Shown: in pieces, positions 30,594 to 38,864 of the stretch | How the letters are laid out: the number at the start of each line of letters is the position of its first letter | Numbering within the stretch: position 1 is the first letter of the stretch | DNA from: Azospirillaceae bacterium | Lineage (GTDB): Bacteria; Pseudomonadota; Alphaproteobacteria; Azospirillales; Azospirillaceae | NCBI GenBank assembly: GCA_031291675.1 | Contig: JARLIO010000069.1 | Span: 1-41,458, forward strand | Length of the DNA stretch: 41,458 bases | Direction of reading: 5' to 3' | Translations under genes and position numbers: made by a program | The notes under the pieces: generated by a model | What the model was told of the DNA's origin: nothing | The model's input: the letters and a program-made list of their open reading frames with translations, nothing else | Databases searched by the model: none

Positions 30594-33500
30594 ATGAGCC
30601 ACTTTCTCGACCGGCTGAGCTTCTTCAAGAAGCAGGTTGAGCCCTTCGCCAATGGCCACGGTATCGTCACCGACGAACCGCGCGACTGGGAGGACGGCTA
30701 TCGCAAACGCTGGCAGCACGACAAGATCGTCCGCTCGACCCATGGCGTGAACTGCACCGGGTCATGTTCGTGGAAGATCTACGTCAAGGGCGGGATCGTG
30801 ACCTGGGAAACCCAGCAGACCGACTACCCGCGCACCCGCCCCGATCTGCCCAACCATGAGCCGCGAGGCTGTGCGCGCGGCGCCAGCTATTCCTGGTACC
30901 TCTATTCCGCCAACCGGGTGAAGCATCCCATGGTTCGTGGCCGGTTGCTCAAGGCCTGGCGCGCGGCGCGGACGACCCGATCGCCGGTCGAGGCCTGGGC
31001 GGCGATCGTGGAAAACCCCGAAACCCGCGCCAGCTATGTCAGCAAACGCGGTCTGGGCGGTTTCGTGCGCGCGACCTGGGACGAGGTCAACAGCATCATC
31101 GCCGCCGCCAATGCCTATACCGTGAAGCGTTATGGGCCGGACCGCGTCGTCGGCTTCTCGCCGATTCCGGCGATGTCGATGGTGTCCTATGCCGCCGGCG
31201 CCCGTTATCTGTCGCTGCTCGGCGGTGTCTGCCTGTCCTTCTATGACTGGTATTGCGATCTGCCACCGGCCAGCCCGATGACCTGGGGTGAGCAGACCGA
31301 CGTTCCGGAAAGCGCCGACTGGTACAATGCCGGCTATCTGCTGATCTGGGGCTCGAACGTGCCGCAGACACGGACGCCGGACGCCCATTTCTATACCGAG
31401 GTGCGCTACAAGGGTGCGCGCAGCGCCGTGATCTCGCCGGATTATGCCGAGGCCACCAAATTCGCCGATTTGTGGCTTCACCCCAAACAGGGGACCGACG
31501 CGGCGCTGGCGCTGGCGCTGGGCCACGTCATCCTGCGCGAATTCCATTTGAATCGCCGGGTCGCCTATTTCGACGACTATGTCCGCCAATACACCGATTT
31601 GCCGATGCTGGTCCGGCTGGTGCGCCGCGGCGACGGCTATGTCCCCGATCGCCTGGTGCGCGCCGACGACTTCATCGACGGATTGGGCGAGGCCAACAAC
31701 CCCGCCTGGAAAACCGTGGCCATAGACGCTGATGGCACACCGGTCGCGCCGCTGGGCTCCATCGGTTTCCGCTGGGGCGAGGATGGTGCCTGGACCCTCG
31801 AACCCAAGCGCCGCGACGGCAGCGACACGGCATTGCGCATCAGCCTGATCGAGGATGGGGCAACGGCTCCGGTGGCCTTTCCCTATTTCGGCGGTGCCGC
31901 CACCAACGGCTTCGTCGCGACCGCCCATCCCGACGTCGTGACCCGCAATGTCCCGATCCGCCGCCTCGCGCTGAAGGATGGCGAGACGGCGGTGGCGACG
32001 GTGTTCGATCTGCTGTGCGCCAATTACGGGCTGGATCGCGGGCTGGGCGGCGATGGTGTTGCCACCGACTATGACCAGGATCAGCCCTACACCCCGGCCT
32101 GGGCGGAGCGGGTCACCGGGGTGCCGCGGGACCAGATCATTCATTTGGCCCGGGAATTCGCCGGCAATGCCGAGGCGACCCGGGGCCGTTCGATGGTGAT
32201 CCTGGGCGCCGGGGTCAACCATTGGTACCACATGGACATGACCTACCGCGGGATCATCAATCTTCTGGTGCTGTGCGGCTGTATCGGCCAGTCCGGCGGC
32301 GGCTGGTCACATTATGTCGGGCAGGAAAAGCTGCGGCCCCAGACCGGCTGGCTGCCGATCGCGTTCGGGCTCGACTGGTCGCGGCCGCCGCGGCAGATGA
32401 ACGGCACCTCGTTCTTCTACGCCCACACCGACCAGTGGCGTTATGAGACGCTGAAGATTTCGGAGATCCTGTCGCCGACCGCGCCCGAGGGCGACTGGTC
32501 CGGGTCGATGATCGATTACAATGTCCGTGCCGAGCGCATGGGCTGGCTGCCGTCGGCGCCACAGCTCCAGCAAAATCCGCTGGGGATCGCCGCGGCCGCG
32601 CAACAGGCCGGCCAGACGCCGCAGGACTATGTTGCGCAGGCGCTGAGCTCCGGACAGTTGTCGCTGTCCTGCGATGATCCCGACGATCCGGCGAACTGGC
32701 CGCGCAACATGTTCGTCTGGCGCTCCAATCTGCTCGGCTCCTCCGGCAAGGGGCACGAATATTTCCTGAAGCATCTGCTCGGCACCACCAATGGGGTCCT
32801 GGGCAAGGATCTGGGGGTCGAGGGCCGCGAGCGGCCGCAGGATGTCGCCTGGCATGACCAGGCCCCGGAGGGAAAGCTCGATCTGCTGGTGACGCTCGAT
32901 TTCCGCATGTCGACCACCTGCGTCTATTCCGACATCGTGCTGCCGACCGCGACCTGGTACGAGAAGAACGACCTCAACACCTCGGATATGCATCCCTTCA
33001 TCCATCCGCTGTCCGCCGCGGTGGACCCGGCGTGGGAATCGCGTACCGACTGGGACATCTACAAGGGGATCGCCGCGGCCTTCTCCGCGATCTGTCCCGA
33101 GGTGCTGGGTCGGGAAACCGATGTCGTGCTGACGCCGATGCAGCATGACACGCAAGGCGAATTGGCCCAGCCCTACGAGGTCAGCGACTGGCGGCGCACC
33201 GGGGCCCCGCCGGTGCCGGGCAGGACGATGGCCACCGTGACCGTGGTCGAGCGCGATTACCCCGGCCTCTATTCCCGCTTTACCGCGATCGGCCCGTTGC
33301 TACGCAAGCTCGGCAATGGCGGCAAAGGGATTTCCTGGGATACCGGGCATGAGGTCGAATTTCTGGCGGCGCTTAACGGGACGGTGCGCGCCGGTGCCGC
33401 GGCCGGCCAGCCCCGGCTCGACACCGATATCGATGCCATCGAGGCCATCCTGAGCCTTGCCCCCGAGACCAATGGCGAGGTCGCCGTAAAAGCCTGGCAG

Positions 33501-34343
33501 GCGCTGGGCAAGATCACCGGTCGCGACCACACCCATCTCGCCCGGTCCAAGGAAGACGAAAAGATCCGCTTCCGCGACTTGGTCGCGCAGCCGCGCAAGA
33601 TCATCTCGTCACCGACCTGGTCGGGCATTGAGAGCGAAAAGGTCTGTTACAACGCGGGCTACACCAACGTTCATGAATTGATCCCGTGGCGCACCCTGAC
33701 CGGGCGTCAGCAGCTCTACCAGGACCATTTGTGGATGCGCGCGTTTGGTGAGGCCCTGGTCACCTGGCGGCCGCCGATCGATACCAAGGGCACGGCCGCG
33801 CACCAGGGCCGGCACGGCAACGGCAATCCCGAAATCGTGCTCAACTTCGTCACGCCGCACCAGAAATGGGGCATTCACAGCACCTACACCGACAATCTGC
33901 TGATGCTGACCCTGAGCCGCGGCGGACCGTGCCTGTGGATCAGCGAAACCGATGCCAGCCAGGTCGGCATCGTCGATAACGACTGGATCGAGGCCTACAA
34001 CAGCAACGGGGCCCTGATCGCGCGGGCCGTCGTCTCGCAACGGGTCAATCCCGGCATGGTGATGATGTATCATGCCCAGGAAAAGATCGTGAACATGCCG
34101 GGAAGCGAAATCACCGGCCAGCGCGGCGGCATCCACAATTCGGTGACGCGGGTCGTTTTGAAGCCGACGCATATGATCGGCGGCTATGCCCAGCAAAGCT
34201 ATGGTTTCAATTACTATGGCACCGTCGGCAGCAACCGCGACGAGTTCGTCATCATCCGGCGGATGAACCGGATCGACTGGCTGGATGGCACCGAGCCGGC
34301 CTTCCAGCAGCCGGCCTTTCAACAAAAGGAAGTGGTGCGATGA
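30594..34343 (+). CDS. narG: Respiratory nitrate reductase alpha subunit NarG
   Basis: This 1249-residue molybdenum enzyme reduces nitrate to nitrite at a bis-MGD cofactor on the cytoplasmic side. The FS0 cluster ligands are in THGVNCTGSCSWKIYVK and EPRGCARGASYSW (His50, Cys54, Cys58, Cys93), as in E. coli NarG. The active-site region SFYDWYCDLPPASPMTWGEQTDV is intact. There is no Tat signal, as expected for a cytoplasm-facing NarG. Length is normal. The start at 30594 fits the family start MSHFLDRLSFF; the open frame to 30447 runs through the promoter and is rejected. It overlaps narH by four bases. Confidence 0.98.
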   Translation: MSHFLDRLSFFKKQVEPFANGHGIVTDEPRDWEDGYRKRWQHDKIVRSTHGVNCTGSCSWKIYVKGGIVTWETQQTDYPRTRPDLPNHEPRGCARGASYSWYLYSANRVKHPMVRGRLLKAWRAARTTRSPVEAWAAIVENPETRASYVSKRGLGGFVRATWDEVNSIIAAANAYTVKRYGPDRVVGFSPIPAMSMVSYAAGARYLSLLGGVCLSFYDWYCDLPPASPMTWGEQTDVPESADWYNAGYLLIWGSNVPQTRTPDAHFYTEVRYKGARSAVISPDYAEATKFADLWLHPKQGTDAALALALGHVILREFHLNRRVAYFDDYVRQYTDLPMLVRLVRRGDGYVPDRLVRADDFIDGLGEANNPAWKTVAIDADGTPVAPLGSIGFRWGEDGAWTLEPKRRDGSDTALRISLIEDGATAPVAFPYFGGAATNGFVATAHPDVVTRNVPIRRLALKDGETAVATVFDLLCANYGLDRGLGGDGVATDYDQDQPYTPAWAERVTGVPRDQIIHLAREFAGNAEATRGRSMVILGAGVNHWYHMDMTYRGIINLLVLCGCIGQSGGGWSHYVGQEKLRPQTGWLPIAFGLDWSRPPRQMNGTSFFYAHTDQWRYETLKISEILSPTAPEGDWSGSMIDYNVRAERMGWLPSAPQLQQNPLGIAAAAQQAGQTPQDYVAQALSSGQLSLSCDDPDDPANWPRNMFVWRSNLLGSSGKGHEYFLKHLLGTTNGVLGKDLGVEGRERPQDVAWHDQAPEGKLDLLVTLDFRMSTTCVYSDIVLPTATWYEKNDLNTSDMHPFIHPLSAAVDPAWESRTDWDIYKGIAAAFSAICPEVLGRETDVVLTPMQHDTQGELAQPYEVSDWRRTGAPPVPGRTMATVTVVERDYPGLYSRFTAIGPLLRKLGNGGKGISWDTGHEVEFLAALNGTVRAGAAAGQPRLDTDIDAIEAILSLAPETNGEVAVKAWQALGKITGRDHTHLARSKEDEKIRFRDLVAQPRKIISSPTWSGIESEKVCYNAGYTNVHELIPWRTLTGRQQLYQDHLWMRAFGEALVTWRPPIDTKGTAAHQGRHGNGNPEIVLNFVTPHQKWGIHSTYTDNLLMLTLSRGGPCLWISETDASQVGIVDNDWIEAYNSNGALIARAVVSQRVNPGMVMMYHAQEKIVNMPGSEITGQRGGIHNSVTRVVLKPTHMIGGYAQQSYGFNYYGTVGSNRDEFVIIRRMNRIDWLDGTEPAFQQPAFQQKEVVR

Positions 34344-35869
34344 AGATCCGCGCGCAGATCGCGATGGTGCTGAACCTCGACAAATGCATCGGCTGTCACA
34401 CCTGTTCGGTGACCTGCAAGAATGTCTGGACCAGCCGCGAAGGCATGGAATACGCGTGGTTCAACAATGTCGAAACCAAGCCGGGGATCGGCTATCCCAA
34501 GGACTGGGAAAACCAGGACCGATGGAATGGCGGCTGGCGCCGGCGCCACAACGGCACGATCGAACCCCGGATCGGCAGCAAGTGGCGGATTCTGTCGCAT
34601 ATTTTCGCCAATCCCGACTTGCCGGAAATTGACGACTATTACGAGCCCTTCACCTTCGATTACGCCCATCTGCAAACCGCCCCCGAGGGTCGGACGATGC
34701 CGACGGCGCGTCCCCGTTCGCTGATCAGCGGCGAGCGGATGGACAAGATCGTTTGGGGACCGAACTGGGAGGAGATCCTGGGCGGCGCCTTCGCCGACCG
34801 GGCGCAGGACCATAATTTCGAGGGCGTGCAGAAGGAGATCTACGGCGCCTTCGAGAACACGTTCATGATGTATTTGCCGCGGCTGTGCGAACACTGCCTC
34901 AACCCGGCCTGCGCCGCCGTCTGCCCGTCCGGTGCGATCTACAAGCGGGAAGAGGATGGCATCGTCCTGATCGATCAGGACAAATGCCGGGGCTGGCGCA
35001 TGTGCGTCTCCGGCTGCCCCTACAAGAAGATCTATTACAACTGGTCTTCGGGAAAATCGGAAAAGTGTATCTTCTGTTATCCGCGCATCGAGGCCGGCCA
35101 GCCGACGGTGTGCTCGGAGACCTGCGTCGGGCGCATCCGTTATCTGGGTGTGATGTTGTATGACGCCGACCGCATCGCCGAGGCCGCGTCGGTTGCCGAC
35201 GATGGCGACCTGTACCAGGCGCAGCTCGACCTGTTTCTCGATCCGTTTGATCCGGCCGTGCAGGCGCAGGCGCGCGCCGACGGGATCGCCGACGCTTGGC
35301 TGGAGGCGGCGCGCCGCTCGCCGGTGTGGAAAATGGCGATGGACTGGAAGATTGCCTTCCCGCTGCATCCGGAATACCGCACCCTGCCGATGGTCTGGTA
35401 CGTGCCGCCGCTGTCGCCGGTCCAGGCCGCGGCAACCCGCGGCGATCTCGGCCTGGTCAACGGCATCCCCGATGTCAACGCGCTGCGCATCCCCGTCGAG
35501 TATCTCGCCAACCTGCTGACCGCCGGGCGGACCGCACCGATCACCATGGCGTTGCGACGGATGCTCGCGATGCGCGCCTATATGCGGGCCCGGACCGTGG
35601 ATGGCGTCGTGGTCGGGTCGATCGCCGAGGCCGTCGGCCTGTCCGGTCCCGATATCGAAGACATGTACCAGTTGATGGCGATCGCCAATTACGAGGACCG
35701 CTTCGTCATACCGACCGCGCATCGCGAGACCGGCGAGGACAGCTTCCAGACCCGCGGTTCCTGCGGCTTCTCGTTCGGCGAAGGCTGTTCCGGCCGGACC
35801 GGGTTCAGCCTGTTCGATGCGAAGAACCCGAAAACGACCAGGACCCGAAACCCGATGGAGGTGGTGTGA
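34340..35869 (+). CDS. narH: Respiratory nitrate reductase beta subunit NarH
   Basis: This 509-residue iron-sulfur subunit passes electrons from NarI to NarG. Cluster motifs are intact: CIGCHTCSVTCKNVW (Cys16, 19, 22, 26), CEHCLNPACAAVCPSG, and KCRGWRMCVSGCPYKK, where Trp replaces one Cys and so leaves the three-iron cluster typical of NarH, and CIFCYPRIEAGQPTVCSETCVGR. Length and C terminus (GEGCSGRTGFSLFDAK) are normal. It overlaps narG (ATGA) and narJ (TGATG), so the subunits are translationally coupled. Confidence 0.98.
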   Translation: MKIRAQIAMVLNLDKCIGCHTCSVTCKNVWTSREGMEYAWFNNVETKPGIGYPKDWENQDRWNGGWRRRHNGTIEPRIGSKWRILSHIFANPDLPEIDDYYEPFTFDYAHLQTAPEGRTMPTARPRSLISGERMDKIVWGPNWEEILGGAFADRAQDHNFEGVQKEIYGAFENTFMMYLPRLCEHCLNPACAAVCPSGAIYKREEDGIVLIDQDKCRGWRMCVSGCPYKKIYYNWSSGKSEKCIFCYPRIEAGQPTVCSETCVGRIRYLGVMLYDADRIAEAASVADDGDLYQAQLDLFLDPFDPAVQAQARADGIADAWLEAARRSPVWKMAMDWKIAFPLHPEYRTLPMVWYVPPLSPVQAAATRGDLGLVNGIPDVNALRIPVEYLANLLTAGRTAPITMALRRMLAMRAYMRARTVDGVVVGSIAEAVGLSGPDIEDMYQLMAIANYEDRFVIPTAHRETGEDSFQTRGSCGFSFGEGCSGRTGFSLFDAKNPKTTRTRNPMEVV

Positions 35870-36570
35870 TGGCGCGAACTTTCCGGGCGCTGGCCGCCCT
35901 GATCGCCTATCCGACCCCGGCGCTCCAGGCCGCGACCGGCGACATCGCCGCGGTCCTGGCCGATGAGGGCCTGGTCCCCGCGACGTTGTGCGCCGCGATC
36001 GGGGGGCTGCTGGCCGAACTGGCCGCGACCGACATCTATGATCTTCAGGAGCGCTACTTCGCCCTGTTCGACCGAAGCCGCACCCTGTCGCTGCATCTGT
36101 TCGAGCATGTCCATGGCGAGAGCCGCGACCGCGGTCAGGCCATGGCCGATCTGATCGCGCTGTACCGCGAGCACGGGCTCGAACCGACCGCGAGCGAACT
36201 GCCCGACTTTCTGCCGCTGTTCCTGGAATTCCTCTCGATGCTTGCCGACGACGAGGCCCGAAGCCTGCTGGCCGAACCGGTGGGCCTGCTCCAGGTTCTG
36301 GCGGAGCGGCTGACGAAGCGCGACAGCGCCTATGCCGCGGTGTTCCAGGCACTGGTCGCGATCGCGACGCTGCCGGCGGTGGTGGCCGCACCCGGTACCA
36401 CCGATCTGAGCGATGATCCGCCGGACGATCCCGATGATCTCGTGGCACTCGACGCGGTGTGGGAAGAGGCTGCGGTCCATTTCGGCCCCGGCGACCCGAC
36501 CGACGGCTGTGGCACCGACCGGCTACGGGCCCGCGTTCGCGCGGCGGCCCGCGATGCCACGGTAGCGTGA
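35869..36570 (+). CDS. narJ: Nitrate reductase assembly chaperone NarJ
   Basis: This 233-residue cytoplasmic chaperone of the TorD/NarJ family holds the NarGH complex until the molybdenum cofactor and clusters are inserted. It has the conserved ERYFALFDRSRTLSLHLFEHVHGESRDRGQAM block and LPDFLPLFLEFLS, as in other NarJ proteins. The C-terminal tail is rich in Asp and Pro (SDDPPDDPDDLVALD). The ATG overlaps the narH stop by one base. An upstream extension of the open frame lies wholly inside narH and is ignored. Confidence 0.96.
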   Translation: MARTFRALAALIAYPTPALQAATGDIAAVLADEGLVPATLCAAIGGLLAELAATDIYDLQERYFALFDRSRTLSLHLFEHVHGESRDRGQAMADLIALYREHGLEPTASELPDFLPLFLEFLSMLADDEARSLLAEPVGLLQVLAERLTKRDSAYAAVFQALVAIATLPAVVAAPGTTDLSDDPPDDPDDLVALDAVWEEAAVHFGPGDPTDGCGTDRLRARVRAAARDATVA

Positions 36571-36582
36571 GGAGAGCGCAAC

Positions 36583-37302
36583 ATGAGCCCTTATCTCAAC
36601 GATGTTCTCTATGGCTGGTATCCCTATTTCTGTCTGACCGTGTTCCTGCTGGGCAGCCTGCTGCGCTTCGACGCCTCACAATACACCTGGCGCACCGGGT
36701 CGAGCCAGCTGCTGCGCCGGCGCCAACTGGTCTGGGGATCCAACCTGTTCCATGTCGGGATCCTGGTGATTTTCGGCGGTCACCTCGTCGGCTTGCTGAC
36801 GCCGGTTGCCGTGTTCGAGTTCCTCGGCATCAGCCACACCTTCAAGCAGGTTCTGGCGATGGCGGTGGGCGGCATTGCCGGGATCGGCTGCTTTGCCGGG
36901 ATCACCCTGCTGGTGCACCGGCGCCTGTTCGACGCCCGGATCCGCAACAATTCCAGTTGGGGCGACATCATTATTTTGCTGATGCTCTACGGCCAGCTCA
37001 GTCTGGGCCTGCTGACCATCATCGTGTCGGCGCACCATCTGGATGGCGGCGAGATGGTCAAATTCATGGGTTGGGCCCAGGGCATCGTCACGCTGCACCC
37101 CGGGGTGTCAGCGTTGATCCAGGATGTCAGTCCGATCTTCAAGCTTCACCTGTTTCTCGGCATGACCATCTTCCTGGTGTTCCCCTTCACCCGTCTGGTC
37201 CATGTCTGGAGCGCGCCGGTGTGGTATCTCGGGCGTACCGGGTTTCAGGTGGTGCGGCGCCGGCCGCTGCTCCACCCGGCGCTGCCCGTCAAGGGGGACT
37301 GA
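36583..37302 (+). CDS. narI: Respiratory nitrate reductase gamma subunit NarI
   Basis: This 239-residue membrane cytochrome b takes electrons from quinol and passes them to NarH. It has five predicted helices. The haem-ligand histidines are present: His57 and His67 in helix 2 (NLFHVGILVIFGGHLVG), and His189 and His207 in helix 5 (FKLHLFLGM and TRLVHVWS), with the same spacing as in the E. coli protein. A GGAGAG lies about 8 bases before the ATG. It follows narJ after 12 bp and precedes the isomerase gene by 3 bp. Confidence 0.97.
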   Translation: MSPYLNDVLYGWYPYFCLTVFLLGSLLRFDASQYTWRTGSSQLLRRRQLVWGSNLFHVGILVIFGGHLVGLLTPVAVFEFLGISHTFKQVLAMAVGGIAGIGCFAGITLLVHRRLFDARIRNNSSWGDIIILLMLYGQLSLGLLTIIVSAHHLDGGEMVKFMGWAQGIVTLHPGVSALIQDVSPIFKLHLFLGMTIFLVFPFTRLVHVWSAPVWYLGRTGFQVVRRRPLLHPALPVKGD

Positions 37303-37305
37303 ACC

Positions 37306-38097
37306 ATGACGACGGTGACGGTCAATGAGATCGCGATCCCTCACGCGGCGATCGCGCGCGAGGTTCAGCATCATGCCGCGGCGTCGCCACGGGACTCCTG
37401 GCAATCGGCGACCCGGGCGCTGGTGATCCGGGAACTGCTGCTGCAACGGGCTGCGGCGCTCGGCCTCGTCGCCGAACCCCGTACCCGGGACGGTGGCGCG
37501 GAAACCGACGAGGAAGCCCTGATTCGCCTGCTGCTGGAGCGCGAGGTTTCGATCCCGACGGCCGATGACGCGGTCTGTCGCCGCTATTACGACAATCACG
37601 CGGCGCGTTTCCGCAGTCCGGACCTGTTCGAGCCGGCCCATATCCTGTTCAAGGCGCGGCGCGATGATGCCGAGGCCTACGGCCAGGCCACGACCCGCGC
37701 CGAGGCGGTCCTGGCGCAACTGCGCGAGCAGCCCGATCGTTTCGACGCGTTGGCACGGGCCCTGTCCGACTGCCCGTCGGCGGCCGAGGGCGGCCGGCTC
37801 GGGCAGGTGGTGCGCGGCGACACGACGCCGGAATTCGAGGCGGCGCTCGCGGCCCTGGCGCCGGGCACGATCAGCCCGACGCCGGTGGCGACGCGCTACG
37901 GCGTCCATGTGCTGCGCCTGGACCGCAAGGTCGCGGGTGACCTGCTGCCGTTCGCGGCGGTGCGCGACAGGATCGCCGCCTATATCGAGGAAAGCAGTGA
38001 AAGGCGGGCGATCGCCCAATATATCGCGCTGATCGCCGGACAGGCGCGGATCGTCGGCTTCGATCTGCCGGGCGCGACGTCACCGCTGGTGCAATAG
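37306..38097 (+). CDS. Parvulin/NifM-type peptidyl-prolyl isomerase
   Basis: This 263-residue protein has a helical N-terminal domain (about 1-105) of the SurA/NifM type and a parvulin domain (about 110-215). The parvulin part shows FEPAHILFKARRDD, the SDCPSAAEGGRLGQVVRGDTTPEFEAALAALAPGTISPTPVATRYGVHVLRLDRK signature. There is no signal peptide, so it works in the cytoplasm as NifM does for nitrogenase. It starts 3 bp after narI and must be part of the nar operon. A role in folding or maturing the NarGH complex is a reasonable inference. Similar isomerase genes at the end of nar operons are known in other proteobacteria. Confidence 0.92.
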   Translation: MTTVTVNEIAIPHAAIAREVQHHAAASPRDSWQSATRALVIRELLLQRAAALGLVAEPRTRDGGAETDEEALIRLLLEREVSIPTADDAVCRRYYDNHAARFRSPDLFEPAHILFKARRDDAEAYGQATTRAEAVLAQLREQPDRFDALARALSDCPSAAEGGRLGQVVRGDTTPEFEAALAALAPGTISPTPVATRYGVHVLRLDRKVAGDLLPFAAVRDRIAAYIEESSERRAIAQYIALIAGQARIVGFDLPGATSPLVQ

Positions 38098-38106
38098 GAG
38101 GTCATG

Positions 38107-38400
38107 ATGCTGGGGGAAATTCTCGGCGGATTATCCGATCCGGCGCGCGCCGCCGACATCCTGGCCGCCCTGGCCGATCCGGACAGCGTCGACCGGGCGC
38201 GGCAGGCCGCGGCGGCCGAGGGCGTCGCTGTCGGCGAGCTGGTCGCCGCGCGGACCCGCCATCTGCTCGAAACTGCGGGGGACGCGTTGTGGCTCGATCT
38301 GCTGGGCCGGATGTCGGCCTCGCCGCAGCCGGGGGCGGCCGCGCTGGCGGCCCTGCTGCCCGCCCTGTTCCCGGCGATACCAGCCGGACGGGCATTGTAG
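38107..38400 (+). CDS. Small unknown protein at the end of the nar operon
   Basis: This is a 97-residue protein of unknown function, with no domain I recognise. It is Ala-, Leu- and Asp-rich, likely all-helical, with a motif-like first part (LGEILGGLSDPARAADILAALADPDSVDRARQAAAAEG) and no membrane segment or Cys. It starts right after the isomerase with a clear AGGAGGT at 38096-38102. Two ATGs follow, at 38104 and 38107; 38107 has the better spacing. It is co-transcribed with narGHJI and the isomerase. Its position suggests a helper in Nar assembly or regulation, but there is no direct evidence. It is the last intact gene before the mobile-element scar. Confidence 0.7.
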   Translation: MLGEILGGLSDPARAADILAALADPDSVDRARQAAAAEGVAVGELVAARTRHLLETAGDALWLDLLGRMSASPQPGAAALAALLPALFPAIPAGRAL

Positions 38401-38406
38401 GCGGGA

Positions 38407-38675
38407 TCAGTCGCTCCGGCGGCCGTTGGGGCGGGACCCGATCAGGCTGTAGCCCTCGCCGTCCTCATCGCCGAACGGATTGGCGAAGATCGGGGCTGTG
38501 AAGCTCGGATCGTCGAGCGTGAAGCCCAGATAGTCGCGGCCCTCGTCGATACGCCGCAGGGGCACGGAAGCGGCGATCTGGTCGAAGGTGCGATGCTTCA
38601 TCTCTTCGGGGTACTTGTCCCACCAGGGCGTGTCGATCACGCCCGGCGACACCGCGTCGACTCGAATGGGGCCGA
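38407..38675 (-). pseudogene. Chimeric scar: SDR end fused to DUF736 end
   Basis: The single open frame combines two unrelated gene ends. The first part (about 38675-38551) reads SSLGPIRVDAVSPGVIDTPWWDKYPEEMKHRTF, the substrate-loop region of an SDR enzyme. At about 38550 it changes to IDEGRDYLGFTLDDPSFTAPIFANPFGDEDGEGYSLIGSRPNGRRSD, which is the C-terminal half of the DUF736 family found on alphaproteobacterial plasmids and conjugative elements. Neither part keeps its N terminus, so no function is expected. It lies 6 bp after the last gene of the nar operon and marks a recombination junction between host and mobile DNA. Confidence 0.82.
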
Positions 38676-38785
38676 GAGAGCTGACCCAGCATGGACGCGT
38701 AAACATCGCAAACGTAATTGCAAGAGACACCTACCTCCACATCATCGGCGTCGGCCAAAGCCGGCGCCGATCGTGCTGGGTCCAA

Positions 38786-38818
38786 CTGGCGCCAAAAGCG
38801 TCATAGGCTTGGCGCCAG
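38786..38818. terminator. Inverted repeat between the scar and the DUF2971 gene
   Basis: CTGGCGCCAA and TTGGCGCCAG are perfect 10-bp arms separated by 13 bases. They lie 47 bp beyond the stop of the DUF2971 gene on the minus strand and could end its transcription. Confidence 0.5.
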
Positions 38819-38864
38819 GAAGAAGAGGTTCCGCGGTGAGTCCGAATGTCCGAGTTGGGTTGGA

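Noticed and set aside
34319-36448. Long open frame (709 codons) on the minus strand across narH and narJ
   Set aside because: It is Arg/Pro/His-rich, without domains, and opposite to coding sequence that is clearly conserved.
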